A DNA stretch of 64,000 bases, taken from Candidatus Flexicrinis proximus (lineage in GTDB: Bacteria > Chloroflexota > Anaerolineae > Aggregatilineales > Phototrophicaceae). Under the pieces are notes generated by a model. It had not been told where the DNA came from. It did no database searches and saw only the letters and a list, made by a program, of their open reading frames with translations. Made by a program: the position numbers and the translations under genes. The DNA lies in NCBI GenBank assembly GCA_016712885.1, contig JADJQF010000033.1, positions 620,001 through 684,000 of the forward strand. The letters run 5' to 3'. Below are positions 17,365 to 26,286 of the stretch, in pieces. Positions within the stretch are counted from its first letter, which is position 1. Each line of letters opens with the position of its first letter.

Positions 17365-17551
17365 GCGCTGGCGGCGCGCGTGATGCCAGCCGGGCCCTTC
17401 ACGGGCTAATCTGGAGGCGTCCAAATACGGGATGTCCCTGCACGGAGGATTCGCCATCGGGCTGGAGCTTTGGGTATCTCGGCTGGCCGAGCTGACCAAT
17501 GTGCGCGAGGCGACGCTGTTCCCGCGCGATATTGCGCGACTGATGCCTTAG
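17365..17551 (+). pseudogene. Degraded 3' fragment of a second aspS
   Basis: From MPAGPFTG through KYGMSLHGGFAIGLELWVS to ATLFPRDIARLMP and a stop, this matches the last 57 or so residues of the intact AspRS at 6.4 kb, which reads KYGMPPHGGFAIGLERWVS and ATLFPRDMSRLTP. The motif 3 arginine is replaced by leucine (GLEL for GLER), and one extra base after MPAGPFTG breaks the frame. Upstream (17135-17364) I see no further AspRS sequence beyond about LAARVM. Downstream to 17754 nothing is recognised. Confidence 0.85.
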
Positions 17552-17754
17552 GCGTGTCCGAGGGCAGCACAGGGAAGTGATGCGTAAACTCAGTGAGGGG
17601 TGTTCAACGTCAATACCCCCATTGAAACACAAGAGCAGCACACTCCCTTCGCCTGAGTTCCGGGATGCGGCGGCAAACCGTCGGTTCAACGTATCGGGCT
17701 TCTCATCGAGCGGAGCCTAGAATTGTTCGTCGGACGACTCGGGTGGTATGAAGA

Positions 17755-19604
17755 ATGATCCTCAGGATTGTCCTATTCGCTGTTCTGCTGTTCAACGGAT
17801 TTTCGAACAGTGTACAGCCACTTGTCACCGTGCCGCAGACTGAGCGGCTTGGCTTTGACCGGCGATCTCGTCTCATGGAGTCCCGACGGCGCGCAGATCG
17901 CCGTCGCGGGTACACTCGACCTCGTGATTTACACGCCAGAGCTTGAAGTCGTCACGTCTAGTTTGCTCGATGCCGCCGCGAACGCCGTGTCATGGCTGCC
18001 AGATGGATCGCTGGTGCTCATGACGCGGGCTAATCGAGACGATACCGCGACCACGGTGTATTCAGCCATCGTCTATGTCCTGTCGGACAGTGGGCAACTA
18101 ACCGTTCGCAGGACCTTCGAGAGCGATACCTCGGTGACAATCACGCCGATTCTGGATCATCATCGGTTGGCGTCTTGTCGTCGAATGGCTGGACAGTGTA
18201 CGACTCGAACTTCGCCGAGCGCGCTCGTTTCGCCGACGTGATTGCCGTCGAGGCATCGCCGGATGGCACACGCATCGCACTCGTAACACCGCCGGTCATC
18301 AAAGTGATTGATGCGGGAACGCTGCGCGTGCTCGACCGCTTCACCGGACTTCGCGGAGAACTGCATGCGGCCGCATGGAGTGACGACGGTGTGCAGCTTG
18401 CGGGCGTCGAAAGACGCGTGTGATTGTGTGGGACGTGGCGACAGGTAAGCGACGCGGTGTGTTCGCGCGGCAGACTGGTAATGGCTGGACGGAAATTGAT
18501 CCGTACAGCCTTTATATACCAGTGAAAATGCTTGACATCGAGTGGATTGCCGAAGGGATGTGGGCAGTTTTAGGCGCATTTCCAGTCTCTCCATCAGGTA
18601 CGGTATATGAATGGCGATTGGACGGCGAAACGAACGAACATCAGGTCTGGATGCGCGACCTATCAATGTATCGGCTCGACAGATGGCTGATCGTGAATGG
18701 AACCGGCGGTTACGCGCAACATCAGATAGTGTTGGACGCGGCGCGTTGGCAAGCTATCGTATCAGCACCGGATCGCAGGACAGCATTCCGTATCCACAGT
18801 GATGCGATACTATCGGGACCCTCTTCCGATAATCTGCTAACACTCCATCGTTTAGCGGACTTTTCAATCATAGAAACAATAGACAGCGACGCTGCACGAG
18901 TACGCGATATGCAATGGTCGTCGGATGGAGGGCGATTTGTTACCGTTCATGGTGATGAGGTGCGGGTTTGGGATTCAGTGACTCGTATGCCGTTGGCGAT
19001 CAGTCTTCGACATACATCCCGAATCTTTCCAATCGAATTCGCGTGGTCGCCGGATGGCAAGAGATTGGCCGTTGTTAGTAATGATCCCGTGACACGGTAC
19101 GCCCGTACGCTGGGAACGGTACGGGTGTGGGATGTCGCGACTCAGAGACCGCTGGCCAGATCGCCGCTCCACGATGCTTACGTGGCGTCGTTTCAGTGGA
19201 GTGGCGACGGAAAGCAGATTGCTTCGTTCGGAATGCCACTCTGCTGTGATCCATACTCAGTGATCTGGGACTCTGCGACAGGAGAAGTCACGGACCACCT
19301 TGTGTCGTCTCCAACAGCGAGGACGGATGCAACGTTGCATCCGACATTGCCGCTGATTGCCGTGCCGGTGAGGGTACCGGAGACCCCGGACGAGTCGTGG
19401 CCGTATCGCGGCGCGGGACTGCGCGTAGTGAATTACGAAACAGGCGAGGTTGTCGCCGACTTCGATATCCGGGTTGCCAATACCAATCGCTTCTGCCCAT
19501 GCGCCGCCGAAGCTCCTGCGTGGGATCCTGATGGCGGTTCCCTCGCCGTGCGCGTCAGCGGCTCCGGCGACATATATATCGTTGCCGTCCCCGATTTTTC
19601 CTAA
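17755..19604 (+). pseudogene. Secreted WD40/beta-propeller protein, several frameshifts
   Basis: The start encodes a signal peptide (MILRIVLFAVLLFNGFSNSV). Propeller-like repeats follow: LVSWSPDGAQIAVAG, VEASPDGTRIALVTPP, AAAWSDDGVQLAGV, VIVWDVATGKRRGVFA, MQWSSDGGRFVTVHGDEVRV, FAWSPDGKRLAVVSND and FQWSGDGKQIASFG. The frame changes near 17845-17862, near 18160-18178 and near 18400-18420. The last 395 codons (18420-19604) are open. The repeats are WD40/TolB-like, and such proteins act as binding scaffolds outside the cell. Frame changes in both directions suit decay or indel errors. Base composition is a little lower in GC than its neighbours. Confidence 0.7.
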
Positions 19605-19644
19605 TAGGAGAGCCGGGAGGCACGCTCCCAATCATCACTTCACT

Positions 19645-21744
19645 CTACAATTCCAGGCCGAACTGCTGCGCGAAGAAGATGTACTGGTCGGCCACAGAAT
19701 CGAGGATGAAGGCCAGCGGTTTGCCGATGCCATGCCCGACGCGCGACTCGACATGCAGGAGCACGGGAGCGTCACTGCCCTGCGCCGCCTGCAGGGCCGC
19801 CGCGAATTTGTAGGCGTGGGCGGGAACGACGCGGTCATCATGGGTGCCGGTGGTGATCAGCGTCGGCGGATACTGGCGGCCGGGGACGACGTTGTGCAGT
19901 GGTGAGTAGGCTTTGATCCAGGCGAACTGTTCGGCGTTTTCGTCGGCGCTGCCGTACTCGCCGATCCACAACCGGCCGATGGTAAAGTGCTGATAGCGCA
20001 GCATGTCGAGCAGCGGGACGGCCACCACCGCCGCGCCGTACAGCTCCGGCCGCTGGGTAATCGCCGCGCCGGTCAGCAGTCCGCCGTTGGAGCCGCCCTC
20101 GATGCCCAGCCGGGCGGTGTGGGTATAGCCATTTGCCACCAGCCATTCGGCCGCGGCGTGCAAATCGTCAAACACGTTCTGCTTCTTGTCGAGCATGCCG
20201 GCCTTGTGCCAGTCCTCGCCATATTCGCCTCCGCCGCGCAGGTTCGGAATCGCCAGCATGCCGCCCAGCTCCAGCCACGCCATCCACGGCGCGCCCTGTT
20301 TGCTGAAGGCCGGCACTTCCGAGACGCCGAAGCCGCCGTAGGCCGTCATGTAAACCGGATTCGTCCCGTCGCGCAGCAGGCCGTGGCGGTGGACGAGGAA
20401 CATCGGGATGCGCGTGCCGTCCTTCGAGGTGTAAAACACCTGCTCGACCTCAATCTGGGCCGGGTCGAAGTCTAGCTGGGGTGGCTGGAAGGGCGTGAGC
20501 GCTCCGCTGTCGACATCGACGTGGTAGACGGTCGGCGGATGCGCAAAGGATTCAAAACGGATATAGAAATCCGGATTGTCCTGTTTGCCGAACTCGTAAT
20601 AGGCGACCGTGCCGAGCGTCGGGAGCTGTACTTCGCGCTCGTGCGTGCCGTCCATGGCGTAAATGTCGATGCGGCTGGTTACATCGCGCAGGCTGCGCAC
20701 GACGATTTTGCCGCCGCACAGATTCGCGCCACCGGTGTAGCCGTTGAGTACGCCTTCGCCTTCCGCGATGAGCTCGTGCATCGTTCCCGGCGCGTCGAGA
20801 TCGACGGTGACCACGCGGCCGCGGGTCGCCCCGTAATTCGTGCTGAAGTAGAAGCGCGTGCCGACGTTGCCTGCAAGATGCACTTCGTTCTCGCCGCTGT
20901 CCCACAGGCGGATTTCCTTTCCCGCCAGCAGCGCGGTCCCCGCCTGCCCGGAAAGATCGGCGGGGAGACCTTCGAGCGGCAAGACCCACAGCCGGTTACC
21001 GACCAGGTTTTCCCAGGCGTGCAGCACGATGTACTTGCCGTCATCGGTCAACACCGGCGAGTAGTTCAGCGCCGGAATATCAGGGGTGTCGAAGATCAGG
21101 ACGTCGGCGGTTTGCGGCGTGCCGATGCGGTGCAGCCAGACCTGCGAGAACTTCATGTCGCTGCCGGAGCGTTCCGGGTAGCGTCCGTAGTAGAAGGCCG
21201 AGGAGTCTTCCAGCCAGCCAATCGGGGTGTAACGCGTGCGAGTCAGGACGTCGGGCAGGTTTTCGCCGCGCTCAACATCCAGAATCCGCACAACGTTCCA
21301 GTCCGAGCCGCCTTCTGCGATGGCGTAAGCGATCAGCCTGCCGTCCGGGCTGGGTTCAAATACCGGAACAGCGACCGTCCCATCCTTGCTCAACTCATTG
21401 ACATCCATCACGATGAACGAGTCGGAGCCGGGCGCCGGCTGGATCATAATCCACGGCTGCGAGACCACGCCGTCGGTCTCGAAGTAGAATTTCATGTTAC
21501 CGGCGCGCTTGGGCGGCGTGACCTTGTTGAAGCGGGCGAGCTGATTGAGCCGCTTGCGGAGGATTGGCCAGCGGCCATCCTTGCGGATGACCGACTCTGC
21601 CAGCCCGGTCTGCACGCCGGCCCAGTCGAGTACCTCCTGCGAGCGCATCTCTTCCAGCCAGCGGTAAGGGTCGGGCACGCTCACGCCGTGGTACTCGTCG
21701 ACGTGGTCGACCGTTCGGGTCGCAGGATACTTGAGCGGAGTCAT
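19645..21744 (-). CDS. Prolyl oligopeptidase family serine peptidase (S9A)
   Basis: A 699-residue cytosolic-type peptidase that cleaves after proline in short peptides. The N-terminal part (about 75-410) is the seven-bladed propeller lid. The C-terminal alpha/beta-hydrolase domain has the nucleophile in GIEGGSNGGLL (about 535-545), the Asp in GTHDDRVVPAH (about 645) and the His in ESRVGHGIGKP (about 678). The oxyanion-side motif AYGGFGVSEVP and the family segment NLRGGGEYGEDWHKAG are present. Full length for the family, with no signal peptide seen. Transcription converges with the propeller pseudogene. Confidence 0.95.
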   Translation of the reverse strand: MTPLKYPATRTVDHVDEYHGVSVPDPYRWLEEMRSQEVLDWAGVQTGLAESVIRKDGRWPILRKRLNQLARFNKVTPPKRAGNMKFYFETDGVVSQPWIMIQPAPGSDSFIVMDVNELSKDGTVAVPVFEPSPDGRLIAYAIAEGGSDWNVVRILDVERGENLPDVLTRTRYTPIGWLEDSSAFYYGRYPERSGSDMKFSQVWLHRIGTPQTADVLIFDTPDIPALNYSPVLTDDGKYIVLHAWENLVGNRLWVLPLEGLPADLSGQAGTALLAGKEIRLWDSGENEVHLAGNVGTRFYFSTNYGATRGRVVTVDLDAPGTMHELIAEGEGVLNGYTGGANLCGGKIVVRSLRDVTSRIDIYAMDGTHEREVQLPTLGTVAYYEFGKQDNPDFYIRFESFAHPPTVYHVDVDSGALTPFQPPQLDFDPAQIEVEQVFYTSKDGTRIPMFLVHRHGLLRDGTNPVYMTAYGGFGVSEVPAFSKQGAPWMAWLELGGMLAIPNLRGGGEYGEDWHKAGMLDKKQNVFDDLHAAAEWLVANGYTHTARLGIEGGSNGGLLTGAAITQRPELYGAAVVAVPLLDMLRYQHFTIGRLWIGEYGSADENAEQFAWIKAYSPLHNVVPGRQYPPTLITTGTHDDRVVPAHAYKFAAALQAAQGSDAPVLLHVESRVGHGIGKPLAFILDSVADQYIFFAQQFGLEL

Positions 21745-21867
21745 GACGCATCCCCTTGATTTGATTTCAGTTGAACGCTCAGATTATATCAAATTTGAGA
21801 ACGATTGCTGCATAAGATATCTACCCCCGACACTCGTCCTGTGTACACCTGCCCTGCGTCACGGCAC

Positions 21868-21900
21868 AAAAAAGAGGCGTGCTTCGCGGCATGCCTCTTT
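21868..21900 (-). terminator. Terminator hairpin downstream of rho
   Basis: AAAGAGGC(g)TGC and GCA(t)GCCTCTTT pair around TTCGCG. On the minus strand the stem is followed by TTTTTT, so it most likely ends the rho transcript after the intervening repeat. On the + strand the tail is only TTT. Confidence 0.7.
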
Positions 21901-21956
21901 CGGTTCGAGTGTTCGAGTCGTGTCTGGTGTGGCCCCTGAGAGTGCCACGCACATCT

Positions 21957-22120
21957 GCATTAAGAAGGCGCTGCCTCCATACCTCTGCAAGGGACTTGCG
22001 CCCCTTGACCCGCCATCTGCGAATTGAACTGACTTGCCAGTTCAATTCGCTATGGGAGGTGCAGGAGTGCCAACGCCTGCCGGGGTTTGGGGTGGAACCC
22101 CAAAGAAAGTGCAAATCATG
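21957..22120. repeat. Intergenic palindromic repeat, copy 4
   Basis: This full-length copy runs from gcattaagaaggcgctgcct through ctctgcaagggacttgcgcc, a perfect gaattgaactg/cagttcaattc hairpin, gggaggtgcaggagtgc and gccggggtttggggtggaac to gcaaatcatgcctta. It fills the rho 3' side of the 378-nt gap at 21745-22122, which holds no gene. Confidence 0.7.
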
Positions 22121-22122
22121 CC

Positions 22123-23424
22123 TTAACGGCGGTAGGTCCGGCCCATTGCGCCGGCGCCGGTGGCGTTGGTCGTCAGGCTGTTGAGGAATTCTTCGTTGGT
22201 ATCGTACTGGCGGAAGGTCTGCAGGAGCTGCTCGGTAGCACCCGCCGGCCCGATATTCTCATCCTCGGCCAGATGCGACCACATGCGGCGGAGCAGGTAG
22301 ACACGCTGAAGCACGTCCGGCCCCAGCAGCATTTCTTCGCGCCGGGTCGAGGACTGCTCGACGTCGAAGGCCGGGAATACGCGGCGCTCCTGCAGCTTGC
22401 GGCTGAGGTGCAGTTCCATGTTGCCGGTACCCTTGAATTCTTCGTAGATCAGGTCGTCCATCTTGCTGCCGGTATTGACGAGGCAGGTCGCGACGATGGT
22501 CAGTGAGCCGCCTTCTTCCACGTTACGCGCCGCGCCGAAGAACCGCTTGGGCGGCTGGATCGCCATCGGGTCGAGACCGCCGGAGAGCGTCCGTCCGCTG
22601 GTCGGGACGACCAGGTTATAGGCGCGGGCAAGCCGGGTGATCGAGTCTACCAGCAAGACGACGTCTTTCTTCATTTCGACCAGCCGCTTGGCGCGTTCAA
22701 GCGCCATTTCGGCCACCTGTACGTGATGATGCACGGGATCGTCGAAGGTCGAGGCCACGACTTCGGCATCGACCGATCGGTCCATGTCGGTCACTTCTTC
22801 AGGCCGTTCGCCGATCAGTACCATCATCAGATGCACGTCGGGGTAGTTGTGGCTGATCGCGTTGGCGATTTCCTTGAGGATGGTGGTTTTACCAGCCTTG
22901 GGCGGCGAAACGATCAAGCCGCGCTGGCCGCGGCCCACCGGCGCGATCAGGTTGAGCATGCGCGTCGACATGATGCGCGGGCTGGTCTCAAGATCGAAGC
23001 GCTGTTCCGGGAAAATCGGGGTGAGGTCTTCAAAATTCGGCCGTTGTTTGTTCTCGTCGGGCGCAACGCCGTTAACGGCATCGACCCGCAGCAGGCCGTG
23101 GTATTTCTCGTTGTCTTTGGGAGGGCGGACCTGGCCGATGACCATATCACCGGTACGCAGGTTAAAGCGCTTGATTTGCGCCTGTGCGACGTAAATATCG
23201 TTCGGCCCGGGCAGGTACTTCTCCGCCCGCAGGAAACCCACGCCATCGTGGGAGATTTCCAGCACGCCGCCGCGCAGTTTCAGGCCGCGCCGCTCAGCAT
23301 CCGCGCGCATCAGGGCGAGGATCAGGTCGGGTTTCTTCAGGCGGCTGAAGCGCTGTATTCCGGCGTCGCGCGCCATTTGTCGAAGTTCTTCGAGGTTGTT
23401 CTGTTCTAGTTGTGCGATATCCAT
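22123..23424 (-). CDS. rho: Transcription termination factor Rho
   Basis: A 433-residue hexameric RNA helicase that ends transcription. The N-terminal Rho_N helices (LEQNNLEELRQMARDAGI) are followed by the CSD-like RNA-binding domain (GVLEISHDGVGFLRA). Walker A reads SPPKAGKTTILKEIA (about 172-186), Walker B reads KKDVVLLVDSITRLARAYN, and the Q/R loop region reads SGRTLSGGLDP. The sequence TMDIAQLEQ at ATG 23424 fits the family start; an upstream TTG at 23454 is less likely. The protein lacks the long insert seen in some actinobacterial Rho. A strong promoter lies about 215 nt upstream, leaving a long leader, which suits known Rho autoregulation. Confidence 0.97.
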   Translation of the reverse strand: MDIAQLEQNNLEELRQMARDAGIQRFSRLKKPDLILALMRADAERRGLKLRGGVLEISHDGVGFLRAEKYLPGPNDIYVAQAQIKRFNLRTGDMVIGQVRPPKDNEKYHGLLRVDAVNGVAPDENKQRPNFEDLTPIFPEQRFDLETSPRIMSTRMLNLIAPVGRGQRGLIVSPPKAGKTTILKEIANAISHNYPDVHLMMVLIGERPEEVTDMDRSVDAEVVASTFDDPVHHHVQVAEMALERAKRLVEMKKDVVLLVDSITRLARAYNLVVPTSGRTLSGGLDPMAIQPPKRFFGAARNVEEGGSLTIVATCLVNTGSKMDDLIYEEFKGTGNMELHLSRKLQERRVFPAFDVEQSSTRREEMLLGPDVLQRVYLLRRMWSHLAEDENIGPAGATEQLLQTFRQYDTNEEFLNSLTTNATGAGAMGRTYRR

Positions 23425-23637
23425 TGTCTCGTCCGGGCTGTGCGGGGTGATCAAAAGGTAGGAATGGCCGAAGCCGGGGCGCTACTGGTTTGCAAGGGAG
23501 GTTTTCGCTTGGGTAAACCAATTTGACGGGTCTGACCGCACCAGAATTCCAGCAGAGCGCTGGAGGTGCGATCGCGGGCGCTGAATGCACCCGTCACCGA
23601 AGGGCAGTGTAAGGGAAATCTCCCCAACACTATCGCC

Positions 23638-23666
23638 ACTATAACAGAGATTACGCCAGACGTCAA
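23638..23666 (-). promoter_or_regulatory. Sigma-70-type promoter for rho
   Basis: TTGACG (23666-23661) and TATAGT (23643-23638) are separated by exactly 17 nt on the minus strand. It is one of the best promoter matches in the window and gives an untranslated leader of about 200 nt. Confidence 0.75.
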
Positions 23667-23725
23667 ACTTACGCGTATGTTGGCGAAATCCCGACGCGGT
23701 CTTCCCTCAGGCTTGCCGCTGGCGG

Positions 23726-24136
23726 CTACTTCGGCGTTCCGCTGGCCGGCGGGACGGTCGCGGGGGGCGGGGTACTGGCGGCGAGGTCGCGCTCGACTTT
23801 TTCCATCGATTCGCCGCGCAGGAGTTTCTGCGCCGCGTCGTGGTAGGGTACGGCCTGCTGCGGCGAAGCGCCGCCGAACTCGTCGCCGAACTGCTGGAAC
23901 ATCTGGCCGACCTGCTTCGAGTCGCCCGATTCGAAGACGTTGAGCATCTCGCCCGAACTGAGGCGGGTGAAGTCCCGCGAGGGTTTCTGGATCGCTACTT
24001 TGTTGATCAGGCGCGCAAGCAGTGTGCTGCCACAGTTCGGGCAGGCCGGCGACATGGAGTCGTACTCGGCGTAGGTGCGCGCGTGGATCGAAAAGTGGTG
24101 CTGGCATGCCTTGCAGCGGAAGTCGTATTGATGCAT
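23726..24136 (-). CDS. FmdB-type zinc ribbon protein
   Basis: A 136-residue protein with the FmdB/CxxC_CxxC domain: MHQYDFRCKACQHHFSIHA followed by CPNCGSTLLARLINKVAI, a four-cysteine zinc ribbon. The tail is rich in Gln and Pro and has no known domain. FmdB was first described as a regulator of an amidase in Methylophilus, but the role of most members is unknown. I chose ATG 24136 because a TATAAT box lies 41 nt upstream; a longer frame back to 24193 would overlap that promoter. Confidence 0.8.
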   Translation of the reverse strand: MHQYDFRCKACQHHFSIHARTYAEYDSMSPACPNCGSTLLARLINKVAIQKPSRDFTRLSSGEMLNVFESGDSKQVGQMFQQFGDEFGGASPQQAVPYHDAAQKLLRGESMEKVERDLAASTPPPATVPPASGTPK

Positions 24137-24176
24137 GGGAGGAGAGCCGCCGTATGACTTTTGCGTAAGTGACTCA

Positions 24177-24182
24177 TTATAC
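24177..24182 (-). promoter_or_regulatory. -10 element for the FmdB gene
   Basis: A perfect TATAAT on the minus strand lies 41 nt before the start codon. A -35 match is not convincing. Confidence 0.45.
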
Positions 24183-24259
24183 GCGCCGGCCATAAGATTT
24201 ACGCAAGAAACAGGCGCCTCGGGGAGTCGTGACCCACGGGATCCGGCGGCGTGACCGGC

Positions 24260-25411
24260 TCAGATCTGCCGTCTGCGAAGGATCAGCAGGCCTAGCCCAA
24301 TCGCGAAACCGGCGATCAGCATAGCGATACCGGCTGCAGGCGAACTCAGCGCGCTGCTGGCGAGTTCGGCGCGTCCACGCGATTGAGCCCGGTCATCGCC
24401 CAGCACGTCAACGCTGTCTTCGTTATCCGGGGCGGTATAGCCGGCGATCACCGTTGGTTGTTCCAACTCTTCCCTGGCAAAGGCACCTGGCAAGTCTGTC
24501 TGCGACTCAGCAGGCGTGTTCGCTAGCGAAGAGTCGAGCTCAGGCGTGGGGGAACCGAGCAGTGCAGCGGTGCTGGTCGGGGCCGGGCTGATGGCGCGCG
24601 CCGTGGTTTCGCCGGCGTTGGCGGGGCTGGCGGGCGGCACATCCATCTGAACCATGGGCGCGGGGGCGGACTCGGCTGCACCGGCGCCATCGTCACCGCC
24701 GCCGCCGGCGCCCTCGGTTGGAATGAAGCCAATGGCCGTGCGGGTCGGAGATGGCTCGGCCATGAACAATGTGTCTGCGGCCCCTGTGGGCGCGGCCATC
24801 TGCATCATGGCTGCTGCGCCGGGGTCCGTTTCCGGAAGCGCGCCGGCAGCATCGTCAGGCGTGTCCATCATCGTGTTCGCCTCGAACCCGGCGGTGGCGT
24901 AAGGCAGCGGTGTGGCGTCTGGCGCTGCGATACCCGACAGCATCTCGTCGGTCAGTTTTTCGGTAGGCTGTTCACCAAGGGGTTCGGTTGGAACCACGCT
25001 CGCCTCTGAAGTGACCTGGCCGAGCTGCATGGCGATCGACATAGTCAGCGGGGACGTCAGGGTGGGACTCAGTAAGCTGAGGGCGCCGGCCAACACGAGC
25101 ACCAGCGAGGCCGCGGCGGCCGCGAGATTGGTCATCAGGCGCAGGGCCGGACGGTGGACGCGCGGAACCGGCCGGGCGGCGATTTCCGCCAGCACTTCGG
25201 CCGCAATCTTAGGGGAAAGGCGCAGGTCTCGCGGCGTGATCATTTCCGGCATGGCCTTAATTAAGGCGACCGTCTGGCGGAGCGCGGCGAGTTCCGCGCG
25301 GAATTCCGGTTCATCCTTCAGGCGCAACTCGACGGCGCGGCGCTCGGGCGGAGTCAGCTCGTCGTCGATGTAGAGGGAAAGGAGGTCGTAGTCGCGGTCG
25401 GTCAGCGGCAT
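24260..25411 (-). CDS. Membrane anti-sigma factor, long Thr/Pro/Ala-rich ectodomain
   Basis: A 383-residue protein encoded directly after an ECF sigma factor. The N-terminal cytosolic part (SLYIDDELTPPERRAVELRL) is the anti-sigma helix bundle typical of zf-HC2-like domains, without the zinc His-Cys set. A membrane segment (NLAAAAASLVLVLAGALSLL) lies at about 94-113. A long low-complexity region follows, and a second hydrophobic helix (GIAMLIAGFAIGLGLLIL) sits at the C-terminus before RRRQ. Two anchors would make the linker an extracellular loop. It should hold the sigma factor inactive at the membrane until a signal arrives. Confidence 0.8.
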   Translation of the reverse strand: MPLTDRDYDLLSLYIDDELTPPERRAVELRLKDEPEFRAELAALRQTVALIKAMPEMITPRDLRLSPKIAAEVLAEIAARPVPRVHRPALRLMTNLAAAAASLVLVLAGALSLLSPTLTSPLTMSIAMQLGQVTSEASVVPTEPLGEQPTEKLTDEMLSGIAAPDATPLPYATAGFEANTMMDTPDDAAGALPETDPGAAAMMQMAAPTGAADTLFMAEPSPTRTAIGFIPTEGAGGGGDDGAGAAESAPAPMVQMDVPPASPANAGETTARAISPAPTSTAALLGSPTPELDSSLANTPAESQTDLPGAFAREELEQPTVIAGYTAPDNEDSVDVLGDDRAQSRGRAELASSALSSPAAGIAMLIAGFAIGLGLLILRRRQI

Positions 25412-25438
25412 GGTCGGGAATGATCGCTCAATTATTCA

Positions 25439-26095
25439 TTAATCAACAGGACGAAAGATCTGCGGGAAAAGTTCCTTTTTGCCGTCCAGGCACCTGCGCA
25501 TCCCTAATCGCGCGCGGCTGAGGCGCGACTTGACGGTGCCGAGCTGGACGCTGCTGCTATCGGCGATGTCCTGATAGCTGTAGCCTTCGATGTCGAACAT
25601 GACCAGCGTCAGCCGCTGGTCTTCCGGCAGGCCATTCATGCACTCCTGCAGCGCCCGCTGGACTTCGCGCTGTTCAACGGCATCTTCAGGCGTCTGGTCG
25701 TGGCTGGGCAACGGGGGTCCGTCGTCGGTGTCGCCGCCTGGCAGGTCGTCGATGCCGGTAGCAGGGCGGCGCTTCTCGTAGCGCATCTGGTCGTAGGCGA
25801 TGTTTGATACGATCCGCAGCAGCCAGGCTTTGAAGCTGCCACCGCGGTACTCCCTGATCTTGCGGAAGGCGTTGATGAAACCGTCCTGGGCCGCGTCGGA
25901 GGCGGCGAACGGCTCGCCCAACAGCCGGTACGCGACGGTATAGGCCGCGTTCTGGTAGCGCGTCACGAGTCCGTTGAACGCGTCGATGTCGCCGCGCTGG
26001 GCGGCGAGGATGAGCGTCAGATCGTCAGGGGGTTGGGCGCTGTGCATACTTACGGCGGATCCGGGCTGCGTATAAAAGCGTGGGTCAATATTCAT
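25439..26095 (-). CDS. ECF RNA polymerase sigma factor
   Basis: A 218-residue group 4 sigma factor. Region 2 is in ASDAAQDGFINAFRKIREYR and FKAWLLRIVSNIAYDQMR (about 64-105). Region 4 reads GYSYQDIADSSSVQLGTVKS and SRLSRARLGMRR (about 170-201). The linker carries an acidic stretch. The order sigma then anti-sigma with a 27-nt gap suggests one operon and autoregulation. It is of the SigE-like type common in Chloroflexota; the signal is unknown. Confidence 0.93.
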   Translation of the reverse strand: MNIDPRFYTQPGSAVSMHSAQPPDDLTLILAAQRGDIDAFNGLVTRYQNAAYTVAYRLLGEPFAASDAAQDGFINAFRKIREYRGGSFKAWLLRIVSNIAYDQMRYEKRRPATGIDDLPGGDTDDGPPLPSHDQTPEDAVEQREVQRALQECMNGLPEDQRLTLVMFDIEGYSYQDIADSSSVQLGTVKSRLSRARLGMRRCLDGKKELFPQIFRPVD

Positions 26096-26227
26096 GGTTA
26101 GCCTACCCGCTTTCGCTCACACCCGCTAGTGATAACCTCACGATTCATCATACTGCAAACGGGAATCTCCGGCGCGACTGGCCGGGGATCGTCAGGAGTC
26201 CGCAGGGTGAGCGGCCCGAACAACAGT

Positions 26228-26278
26228 TAGGCGACTTTGTTTGTGGAGGCGTGGAGGCAGACGCCTAACGAAAGTGTA
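26228..26278. repeat. Intergenic palindromic repeat, short copy 5
   Basis: The short copy contains tttgtttgtggaggcgtggaggc and ends gcctaacgaaagtgtactcc. The outer ttaggcg/cgcctaa is an inverted repeat. It keeps only the two ends of the family. Confidence 0.5.
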
Positions 26279-26286
26279 CTCCGTGC

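Noticed and set aside
20521..21759. A 412-codon open frame on the + strand across the prolyl oligopeptidase gene
   Set aside because: It is antisense to a gene with an intact catalytic triad, has no recognisable domain, and such shadows are expected in high-GC DNA.
24137..24193. A longer start for the FmdB-type protein
   Set aside because: The extension overlaps a perfect TATAAT box, and the family starts at the Met of MHQYDF.
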